In this document: positions 1 to 6,810 of the stretch, one piece after another
How positions within the stretch are numbered: the first letter of the stretch is position 1
Layout: each line of letters begins with the position of its first letter
Source of the DNA: Candidatus Avidesulfovibrio excrementigallinarum
GTDB lineage: Bacteria; Desulfobacterota; Desulfovibrionia; Desulfovibrionales; Desulfovibrionaceae
Assembly: GCA_018715085.1 (NCBI GenBank)
Contig: DVMI01000032.1
Location: 1-33,627, forward strand
Reading direction: 5' to 3'
Length of the DNA: 33,627 nt
Notes under the pieces: generated by a model
What the model was told of the DNA's origin: nothing
What the model saw: the letters and a program-made list of their open reading frames with translations, nothing else
Databases searched by the model: none
Program-made: the position numbers and the translations under genes

Positions 1-2
1 GC

Positions 3-1103
3 AAGGACAGGCATGGTGCAGTCATTGGATTCATTTCTCAGCTTATGTCTGTTGGTGATGACGGCTGGAGCTCCATTTATGATAAAATTGCCAAAGTAGA
101 AAAGTCCATCACTCAAATCACCAGTCACGGCTATCAAAAAAGCAGTCTGTCTGACGAAATTATCAGTGCTGATCCTAAAATGGAAAAGTGTATCGAGCAG
201 GCATACTGTTATGCCAAATCAGATGAACCTGTGCTGATTTATGGCCCTACAGGGGTGGGAAAGGAACTTTTTGCCAAAGCCATCCAGCGCCATAGCAACC
301 GCGCACAGCGTCCGTTCATCTGTGTCAACTGTGCGTCACTTTCCAAGGAGTTCATCAGCTCTGAGCTGTTCGGATATGCGCCGGGCGCCTTTACGGGCGC
401 ACACCGTCAGGGAAAGGCCGGGCTTATGGAAAAGGCCGATGGCGGCACACTCTTTCTGGATGAGATAGGGGAACTTCCCCTGGACGCGCAGGGGGCCTTG
501 TTGCGAGTGCTGGAGACACACCAAATCCAGCGTCTCAACGCGCTTGAGTCCCGCAAGGTGGATTTCCGGCTGATTACGGCAACAAACCGCAATCTGCGGG
601 ACATGTGCAACGAGCATTTATATCGGGAGGACCTCTTTTTCCGGCTCAGTGTGCTGCCGTTGAACATCCCTCCGCTGTGCGAGCGCAGACGCGACATCCC
701 GTTGTTGATCGAGCATTTTTTGAACAAAATGCGCGGGGTCGGTGCCTGGACCGTCCAGCAGGAGGCCTTGGACATTCTGCAGCACTATTCCTGGCCGGGC
801 AATGTCAGGGAGCTGCGCAACGCCTTGGCCTATGCCGTTGTCAACGCCGGGGATGCCGTCATCAGCAGCAGCCACCTGCCCCCGAATATTCTTGACAGTG
901 ACTCTCTGGCATGCCCCACGGCCCCGGCTGCCGCGAAGGCAGGTACGATTGAACGGCGCCCGATGCAGGAAAGAGAACGGCTGGTCATGGCCGTGCAGAA
1001 ATGCGGCGGCAACATAAGCTGTGTGGCCCGCCTTCTTGGCATGTCGCGAACGACCGTATATGCAAAGCTGAGGCAATACGACATTCCGCGATGCCGCATG
1101 TGA
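3..1103 (+). CDS. PAS-type sigma54-dependent transcriptional activator (5' end cut by window edge)
   Basis: This is an enhancer-binding activator of sigma54 RNA polymerase. The frame is open to the first base of the window; the residues before the internal Met at 45 (DRHGAVIGF) look like the end of a PAS domain, so the true start lies outside. After a short helical linker comes the AAA+ domain: Walker A GPTGVGKE (243-266), the sigma54-contacting loop GAFTGA (384-401) and Walker B GGTLFLDE (near 441-464). A Fis-type helix-turn-helix (LLGMSRTTVYAKL) closes the protein. It stands directly upstream of a -24/-12 promoter and the tct transporter operon on the same strand, so it most likely controls that operon in response to a small ligand sensed by PAS. 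A terminator follows at 1207, so it is a separate transcript. Confidence 0.93.
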   Translation, partial: KDRHGAVIGFISQLMSVGDDGWSSIYDKIAKVEKSITQITSHGYQKSSLSDEIISADPKMEKCIEQAYCYAKSDEPVLIYGPTGVGKELFAKAIQRHSNRAQRPFICVNCASLSKEFISSELFGYAPGAFTGAHRQGKAGLMEKADGGTLFLDEIGELPLDAQGALLRVLETHQIQRLNALESRKVDFRLITATNRNLRDMCNEHLYREDLFFRLSVLPLNIPPLCERRRDIPLLIEHFLNKMRGVGAWTVQQEALDILQHYSWPGNVRELRNALAYAVVNAGDAVISSSHLPPNILDSDSLACPTAPAAAKAGTIERRPMQERERLVMAVQKCGGNISCVARLLGMSRTTVYAKLRQYDIPRCRM

Positions 1104-1206
1104 CCGCGGATCTTCCCGTGATTCCGGGCGGACAGGCAACAGGCCCTGTGCGGCCGGTCCGCCACCGGAAGAGGGCGCATGCGGGCTGGCCGGCCTTGCA
1201 TGAATA

Positions 1207-1247
1207 CAGGCAGAAAGCACGTTTTTTGTGCCTTCTGCCTGTTTTTT
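1207..1247 (+). terminator. Rho-independent terminator of the first sigma54 activator
   Basis: A 14-base inverted repeat (1207-1220 with 1228-1241, one mismatch) is followed directly by six T residues. It lies about 100 bases after the activator stop codon and separates it from the tct operon. Confidence 0.8.
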
Positions 1248-1620
1248 GCGCTTTTCGTACAGAGTGGCTCCTTCCTTATCCTCCGTGCGGCGTGGCCGCA
1301 GGCGTGAACATGGCCAGTCTCAGGCGCGCCGCCTCTTTGTCCTGGCTGTGCGCGGCCTGAACGCCTGTTGAACGCTTGCGTCATGCGCGCTTTTCCTCCG
1401 CAGCCGTGGCAGGCCGGCTGTTCTCACGACAACGTGGTCCGATGCCCGCTCACAACTATCAGCGAATACAGGAAATTCCTCAGCAGGCAGCCTGTTGTCC
1501 CGTGCTGAGGATCCAACACGTCCTCCACGGTATTGCGGCAGGCCTCTTCAACGCGTGCGCCTGGTTGCGGGAGGAAATCCGCTGCGGCTTTGAACAGAAA
1601 TGACAAGGAGTGTTTAGGCG
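1248..1620. other. Non-coding stretch between activator terminator and enhancer region
   Basis: No convincing gene. Short open frames on both strands (for example 1376-1603 plus) have no family resemblance and no good ribosome site. The recognisable regulatory signals begin at 1621. Confidence 0.5.
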
Positions 1621-1638
1621 GTGAACAGATATGTTCAC
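1621..1638. promoter_or_regulatory. Inverted repeat, probable enhancer site for a sigma54 activator
   Basis: A perfect 7-base inverted repeat GTGAACA-gata-TGTTCAC. Its centre is about 148 bases upstream of the predicted start at 1778, a normal distance for an upstream activating sequence. A second, overlapping repeat (TCAC-aaat-GTGA) follows at once. The DNA between it and the promoter (about 1695-1750) is AT-rich and could bend or bind IHF. That the neighbouring activator binds here is inferred. Confidence 0.6.
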
Positions 1639-1751
1639 AAATGTGAGCGCCCGGACAAAAAAGCGGAGCCCTTCGTGTCAGAATAAACAGTATCCTGAAA
1701 AAAAAGTATGATTTTTAGTAAGCTAACGAAGTAGGCTCGTAATTAAAAAAC

Positions 1752-1768
1752 TGGCATATCTCTTGCTA
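1752..1768 (+). promoter_or_regulatory. -24/-12 sigma54 promoter of the tct operon
   Basis: TGGCAT-ATCTC-TTGCTA matches the sigma54 consensus TGGCAC-N5-TTGCW with the required 12-base step from GG (1753) to GC (1765). Transcription would begin near 1778, leaving a leader of about 115 bases before tctC. An activator gene and an inverted repeat upstream support the call. Confidence 0.78.
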
Positions 1769-1892
1769 CTTTTATCACATAATGCCATGCCATGAAGGCA
1801 CCATGTGCTTTCTCAATGTTGGGGTCGAGCGGGCGGATTTGTCTTGCCTGGCGCCGCAGTCGAAGAACGGCATTTCTGCCAAGGAGGATATT

Positions 1893-2855
1893 ATGGCGGT
1901 GTTGCGGAAACTTTTGATGGCTGGGGTTTGTGTCCTTGCATGCTGTTTCTGGGTCGCGGACTCGGCGCATGCAGCCTATCCTGAGAAACCGGTAGTTCTT
2001 GTCGTGGGGTATGCGGCTGGAGGCAGTACGGATTTGCCGGCACGCGCCTTTGCCTCTGTATTCAGCAAAACGCTGGGTCAGACTGTTGTGGTGAAAAATG
2101 TTGCGGGCGCTTCCGGTGTGGCGGGCAATACCGAGGTCGCGTTTGCCAATCCTGACGGCTATACGGTGCTGTTTGGTCCTTCTGGCCCCATGGTCATGTA
2201 TCCGAACATTCAGAAGATGCCTTATCCGGACGACGCGTTCATTCCCGTGTGCCGTGTGGTGCAGGACAACACAGTTCTGTTTACGCCCAAAAACGCGCCC
2301 TGGACTGATTACAAAAGCATGGTGGAGATTATTAAAAAGAATCCCGGCAAGTATCGGTACGCCACGTCCGGGGCAAACAACCCTGCACATATGGCCAATC
2401 TGCTGCTGTTCAGAGAATTGGGGCTGAAGGTCGGACATCTGCCTTCCAACGGCGGTGCAGGCTGCGTGCAGGCCATGAATGCCGGTAACGCCCATTTTTA
2501 TGCGGACATGCCCCCTGTAGGCAAGACGTATGATTTGCGTCCCCTCGGTGTGTACAGCAGCGAAAGACTTCCGCACGCGCCCCATATTCCGACATTCAAG
2601 GAACAGGGTGCCAATCCGCCGGATACCTATGTGTGGCAGGGCTTGTTCGTGCCTAAGGGCACGCCGCAGGAAGTGGTGGACACTCTCGCCGCCGCTGCCA
2701 AAAAGGCCGTAGAGTCTGAAGAATGCAAGGAGCTCTTTGCCAAGCTGGAAACTGTTGGCGCGTACATGCCGCCTGAAGAGTTTGCCAAGTTCTACAAGGA
2801 AGAAGGGCGCCGCTGGCGCGACATCTACATTAAGGCTGGGGTAATCAAGCAGTAA
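1893..2855 (+). CDS. tctC: Tripartite tricarboxylate transporter substrate-binding protein (TctC/Bug family)
   Basis: Periplasmic receptor that captures an organic anion and delivers it to TctA/TctB. The 320-residue protein has a signal peptide ending SAHA-AYPEKP (cleavage after about residue 27) and typical Bug features: an early VVGYAAGGSTDLPAR segment, VVVKNVAGASG, and a C-terminal half with VWQGLFVPKGTP. I chose the ATG at 1893 because AAGGAGG lies six bases before it and the signal peptide begins there; an in-frame ATG at 1782 would add a 37-residue tail before the signal and lies at the predicted transcription start. It is first in the tct operon behind a sigma54 promoter. Ligands of this family include citrate, dicarboxylates and aromatic acids; the ligand here cannot be read from sequence. 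Confidence 0.92.
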   Translation: MAVLRKLLMAGVCVLACCFWVADSAHAAYPEKPVVLVVGYAAGGSTDLPARAFASVFSKTLGQTVVVKNVAGASGVAGNTEVAFANPDGYTVLFGPSGPMVMYPNIQKMPYPDDAFIPVCRVVQDNTVLFTPKNAPWTDYKSMVEIIKKNPGKYRYATSGANNPAHMANLLLFRELGLKVGHLPSNGGAGCVQAMNAGNAHFYADMPPVGKTYDLRPLGVYSSERLPHAPHIPTFKEQGANPPDTYVWQGLFVPKGTPQEVVDTLAAAAKKAVESEECKELFAKLETVGAYMPPEEFAKFYKEEGRRWRDIYIKAGVIKQ

Positions 2856-2861
2856 TCAGAC

Positions 2862-2889
2862 GGCTGTCCGCCCCATCGGGCGGACAGCC
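2862..2889 (+). other. Intercistronic hairpin between tctC and tctB
   Basis: A perfect 12-base inverted repeat (2862-2873 with 2878-2889) with a 4-base loop lies just after the tctC stop. No T run follows; the tctB ribosome site comes next. It is better read as a 3' stabilising or partial-attenuation element that raises receptor over permease than as a full terminator. Confidence 0.6.
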
Positions 2890-2908
2890 TGACTCCGGAG
2901 TGATTTTC

Positions 2909-3367
2909 ATGAGCTACAAGTACCAGGAAGTGGTTTTTTCCCTGCTGATGCTTGGTGTGGGAGTGTTTTTGCTTGCACACACGTTTTCTGATCAATATCA
3001 GACGCTCTTGAGTGGGGATGGCGTTCTATCTCCCATGTTTTATCCCAGGGTGATCCTGGCAGGCTGGTGCGTGCTGTCCGTCGCAATGACGGTACAGGCG
3101 CTGAAGCTGCCGGCAACGCTGGTCAAGGCCTTCAACGTGCGGCAGGTCGTCTGCGCCCTGCTCCTCATGGTGGCAATGCTGATTCTGCTGGCCTGCTTCG
3201 GCTTTCTGGTTGCCGCCATTCCGTTTGTGTTCGGATTTGCCTTGTTCCTTGGCTACAAAAACAAATTGGTTGCAGCCATCGCCGCCGTCATCATTCCCGT
3301 TTTGCTGTATGTTCTGTTTGATAAGGGCCTTGGCATCATTCTCCCCGCAGGCGTCTGGCATTTTTGA
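2909..3367 (+). CDS. tctB: Tripartite tricarboxylate transporter small membrane subunit TctB
   Basis: Small integral membrane partner of TctA. The 152-residue product has four hydrophobic segments: near residues 8-24, 45-60, 75-105 (split by a short polar turn) and 110-145. That matches the usual four-helix TctB layout, and length is normal. The ATG at 2909 is preferred because GGAG (2897-2900) sits eight bases before it; an in-frame GTG at 2900 overlaps that site. It lies 53 bases after tctC and 175 bases before tctA, a wider gap than usual inside this operon. Sequence is weakly conserved in the family, so size, topology and position carry the call. Confidence 0.87.
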   Translation: MSYKYQEVVFSLLMLGVGVFLLAHTFSDQYQTLLSGDGVLSPMFYPRVILAGWCVLSVAMTVQALKLPATLVKAFNVRQVVCALLLMVAMLILLACFGFLVAAIPFVFGFALFLGYKNKLVAAIAAVIIPVLLYVLFDKGLGIILPAGVWHF

Positions 3368-3542
3368 TCGAACCTTTCTTTGGATTCCGCATACGGGTCG
3401 GACGGGACGCAAGGTGCCCACGCAGGCTGACGCTTTTGTTTTGGCAGGCGCAGCGTTGGCGGCGTAAAGCCGGCGGGCGGGACGTCTTGCCGAAATACAG
3501 CACCAATCAGCAACAGCTCTAGCTATCATCAAGGGATATGAC

Positions 3543-5054
3543 ATGGATATAGTGTTAGCCACTTTTCAGGAAATGTCGTGGGTGACATTGCTGACGGTCT
3601 TTTTGGGAACGCTTTTTGGCGTGATTCTTGGTGCGCTGCCGGGACTCGGTTCCATTGTGGGCATCAGCGTCGTAATCCCCTTCACGTTTACACTGGACAG
3701 TCCTTCGGCCATTGCCCTGCTGCTGGGCGTTTACGCGGGATCCATCTATGGCGGAAGCATTTCTTCTGTCCTGATCAACACGCCGGGCACGCCGCAGTCG
3801 GCATGTACGGCGTTTGAAGGGTATCCCATGGCACAGCAGGGCAAGGCGGGTGAAGCCATTGGCTGGGCCACCATGGCTTCAGTTCTTGGCGGTTGTTTTT
3901 CCTGCCTTTTGTTCATCGTCTTTGCGCCGCAACTTGCCTCGGCCTCTTCCAAGTTCGGCGCCATGGAACTTACCGCCCTGGTTTTGCTGGGCATGTCGTC
4001 CATATGCACGCTTTCTGCAGAATCCAAAATCAAGGGCATCTTTTCCGGCCTGGTTGGCCTGATGTGCGCCATCGTGGGGCAGGATCCCATGACTGGGGAA
4101 GTGCGCTTTACGTTCGACTTTTATCCGCTGATGAGTGGCATCACCTTGATTCCCATTGTGGTGGGAGCATTTGCCATTGCAGAGGTGCTGGCGCGCGTGG
4201 ACGCCATCACGCGTACGGAACAGACAAACCCCATTTCGTGCGCCGGCATGGTGCTGCCATCGCTTTCTCAGCTGCTCCACCGTTGGAAGATTTTGCTCAA
4301 GTCTTCCTTTATCGGCGTGATCATTGGCATTCTGCCTGGGGCCGGTTCCACGGCGGCAGCATTTATCAGCTATGGCGAGGCCAAGCGCAGTTCCGAAAAT
4401 CGTGACAACTTTGGCAAGGGTGAGCCGGACGGCATCATCGCTGCAGAAGCCTCTAATAATGCCGTGACCGGCGGTGCGCTGGTGCCGGCCATGGCGCTGG
4501 GCCTGCCGGGAGACGCCGTGACGGCCGTCATGCTGGCAACGCTCATCCTGCACGGTGTCGTTCCTGGTGTCCGTCTGATGCAGGAAAGTCCCACCATCGT
4601 GTATTCGGCCTTTATCACACTGTTTGTGGCCAACATCCTGCTTATCCCCTGCGGAATGCTTGTCATGAGGGGATTTTCGCAGCTGCTGCGCATTCCTGAG
4701 CCTCTGTTTCTGCCGTTTATCTACCTTATTTGCCTGCTTGGCGCGTATTCGTCGCGTGGCAATTCGCTGGATTTTTACCTGGCCATTATTGCCGGCGCTG
4801 TCGGCATCGTCTTCCGCTACTTTTCCATTCCTGTGGCGCCGCTTGTTATCGGCCTCGTACTCGGCGCTCCGTTCGAGTACAGCCTGCGACAATCCTTCAT
4901 TGTCACGGAAGGCAATATCATGGGGGAACTCATCGAACACCCCATTGCTGTGTTCCTGCTGGCGCTGACGGTCGTCATACAGGTTCTTCCCTGGATATCC
5001 TCGATGCGCGCCCGACATCGTCAGAAGGCGGCGCAGAAGCAGTCCCAGTCTTGA
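3543..5054 (+). CDS. tctA: Tripartite tricarboxylate transporter large permease TctA
   Basis: Main transport channel of the TTT system, about 11-12 membrane helices in 503 residues, the standard family length. Diagnostic features are two copies of the glycine-rich loop: ALPGLGSIVGISV near residues 30-45 and GILPGAGSTAAAFISYGEAK near 260-280, plus GGSISSVLINTPGTPQS. The ATG at 3543 follows an AAGGG ribosome site. The 175-base gap after tctB holds GC-rich sequence but no clear signal. Uptake is driven by an ion gradient rather than ATP in known members. No clear T-tailed terminator follows, so transcription may continue into the epimerase gene. Confidence 0.95.
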   Translation: MDIVLATFQEMSWVTLLTVFLGTLFGVILGALPGLGSIVGISVVIPFTFTLDSPSAIALLLGVYAGSIYGGSISSVLINTPGTPQSACTAFEGYPMAQQGKAGEAIGWATMASVLGGCFSCLLFIVFAPQLASASSKFGAMELTALVLLGMSSICTLSAESKIKGIFSGLVGLMCAIVGQDPMTGEVRFTFDFYPLMSGITLIPIVVGAFAIAEVLARVDAITRTEQTNPISCAGMVLPSLSQLLHRWKILLKSSFIGVIIGILPGAGSTAAAFISYGEAKRSSENRDNFGKGEPDGIIAAEASNNAVTGGALVPAMALGLPGDAVTAVMLATLILHGVVPGVRLMQESPTIVYSAFITLFVANILLIPCGMLVMRGFSQLLRIPEPLFLPFIYLICLLGAYSSRGNSLDFYLAIIAGAVGIVFRYFSIPVAPLVIGLVLGAPFEYSLRQSFIVTEGNIMGELIEHPIAVFLLALTVVIQVLPWISSMRARHRQKAAQKQSQS

Positions 5055-5433
5055 CGGACGCGGGGATCCGCCGGCGAAGGAGGCTTTACACCCGCCTGAG
5101 GACGGCGGGGCACTGCTTACGGCCGGGATTTACATTGGCTTGAAACGGTCTGGAATGCTCCATCATGCAGCGATATTCAGGCGGGTGCATTGCCCCGCCT
5201 GGAGAAAAAGAGGGTTGTTTCAACGCATGCGGACAGCAGAGGTGTGCGGTTGCATACAGCCGGTTGAGGTGAAGAGGGTGCGGCCGCAGGCCGTGCGGAC
5301 GGCGTGACGTCTGCCCCAGGAAGCCCCTTGTTTGAATGAAGCATTCCAACGGCGCAACATATACTTTTCTGGTGGACTGCCGGTGTACTCTGCCATGCTG
5401 CCAGCCAGAAAACGAACCCAAGGAGTATGACGC
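5055..5433. other. Gap between tctA and the epimerase gene
   Basis: Two short GC hairpins occur: CCCGCC/GGCGGG at 5091-5109 and CAGGCGGG/CCCGCCTG at 5178-5201. Neither has a T run, so they are weak terminators at best. A TATACT box at 5360 could be a -10 element but no good -35 partner is spaced correctly. No -24/-12 element was found. Confidence 0.4.
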
Positions 5434-6372
5434 ATGAAAATTCTTGCCATTGGCGCAGCGGGGTTTCTTGGTTCTTATATTGTCAGGGAATTTCTTGAAA
5501 ACGGGCATGAGGTCACCGTGCTGGACTTCAAGAAGGAAGCCCCGAACCTGCCCAAAGGGGTGAACTATGCCTTTGGCGACGTGACCGATGCCCAGGCCAT
5601 GCGTGAGGTTGTTGGGAAGGAGCATCCTGAAGTCATCGTCAATCTTGCAGGATTGCTTACGGGATTGTGTGCGCGAAATCCCTATCAGGCCATCAGTGTC
5701 AACAGCATGGGGATGGCAAACGTGCTGGAAGCGGCGCGGCTCAATGGGGTTCAGCGTGTAGTGATTTCATCGAGTGCCGGGGTCTGCTCGCCGGACAGGG
5801 TCGATACGCGTGAGGAGCGCTGGATTTCTCCGCAGATTTCCATGTATGGCGCGACAAAATTCATGTGTGAAGTGCTGGCGCGAGAATTCCGTAAAAATTA
5901 TGGTCTGGAGGTCGTGTGCCTGCGGTTTTCTTTGATTTACGGACCGGGCAGCGTGGCAAGTGTTGGCAATGCCATGCGTATCAAGACGATTGAACGGTGT
6001 GTCACCGGAGAAAACATCGTTATTGACGATGTCCGCGCTACCGACAGAGTGCACCTTCTCCATGTTGCCGATGCGGCGCATGCCGCAGTGTTGGCTGCAA
6101 CCGCCGCCAAGGTGCCTGAGCCGGTCTACAATATTTCTGGCATTCCGGCAGATTTCCTGAGTTTTGAAGAAATTGTCGACATCCTCCACACAGCCTGTCC
6201 GGGAGCCGGCACCGTGACGTTTACCGGAACGGGCGCTCCTGTCGAATACGGGGTCTATCTGCATGATAAGGCACGCCGGGATCTTGGTTTCGTACCGGCC
6301 ATGCGCGCCTCTGTAGGTCTGGTGCAGAATGCGCAGTGCCTTTTGAAGTCGTTGCAGAAAAAGGCTGAATAG
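5434..6372 (+). CDS. NAD-dependent epimerase/dehydratase (extended SDR)
   Basis: A 312-residue extended short-chain dehydrogenase. The Rossmann nucleotide loop is GAAGFLG (residues 7-13), the catalytic set is Ser near 113 in VVISSSAG with Tyr138 and Lys142 (YGATK), and LRFSLIYGPG near 170 is typical of sugar-nucleotide or sugar-acid epimerases. The ATG at 5434 has AAGGAG nine bases upstream. It is 379 bases downstream of tctA on the same strand and ends before a strong hairpin at 6485. Co-location suggests it acts on the imported compound or a product of it, but members of this family act on many substrates and it could have its own promoter. Confidence 0.85.
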   Translation: MKILAIGAAGFLGSYIVREFLENGHEVTVLDFKKEAPNLPKGVNYAFGDVTDAQAMREVVGKEHPEVIVNLAGLLTGLCARNPYQAISVNSMGMANVLEAARLNGVQRVVISSSAGVCSPDRVDTREERWISPQISMYGATKFMCEVLAREFRKNYGLEVVCLRFSLIYGPGSVASVGNAMRIKTIERCVTGENIVIDDVRATDRVHLLHVADAAHAAVLAATAAKVPEPVYNISGIPADFLSFEEIVDILHTACPGAGTVTFTGTGAPVEYGVYLHDKARRDLGFVPAMRASVGLVQNAQCLLKSLQKKAE

Positions 6373-6810
6373 CCCTTTCAAGAAAGCGGGTGCAGGCAAG
6401 GCGTCGCCTTCTTCTGTACAGCACAGAGGATCGTAAGCGTGCTATCGCAGATGTCTGTCTGACTGCCCTGAACGCTGTGATTGTTGAAAAGGAATCTGCC
6501 CCAAGGCAGATTCCTTTTCATGTTGTCCACGAGCAAAAAATAGGCAGCCTGCACCGCACATTTTGAGGCAGGCGCGGGAACAGAAGGCCGGGTCGGGGCA
6601 AGCGCCGGATGGTCCGGTGCAGTTATGTGCCGCCAGGTTCGGCGCAGGATTGAGCGTGTTGTGGCAGCGGGTGGCAGTCTTGAAGGGACTGGCGGCCAGG
6701 GGGCGCAGCGTTTGGGGAAGAGAGAAAGACGCTGCAGGAAGGAGAACGGAGCCGGGGAAAAGGCAGCACCTGTTGCAGAGCGTCTTCTTTCCCCGGCAGG
6801 ATTGTTACGT
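6373..6810. other. Convergent gap between the epimerase gene and topA
   Basis: Apart from the hairpin at 6485-6520, a GC-rich inverted repeat (GCCGGGGAAA at 6751 with TTTCCCCGGC at 6788) lies just beyond the topA stop and may help end topA mRNA. No gene is supported. Confidence 0.4.
6485..6520. terminator. Perfect 16-base hairpin, probable bidirectional terminator
   Basis: Arms 6485-6500 and 6505-6520 pair perfectly around a 4-base loop. The outer part is A-rich on the left and T-rich on the right, so it can end transcription from either side. It lies 113 bases after the epimerase stop and about 290 bases beyond the end of the convergent topA gene. Confidence 0.75.

Noticed and set aside
1782-1892. 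In-frame upstream extension of TctC starting at ATG 1782
   Set aside because: It begins only four bases after the predicted transcription start, has no ribosome site, and would place 37 residues before the signal peptide.
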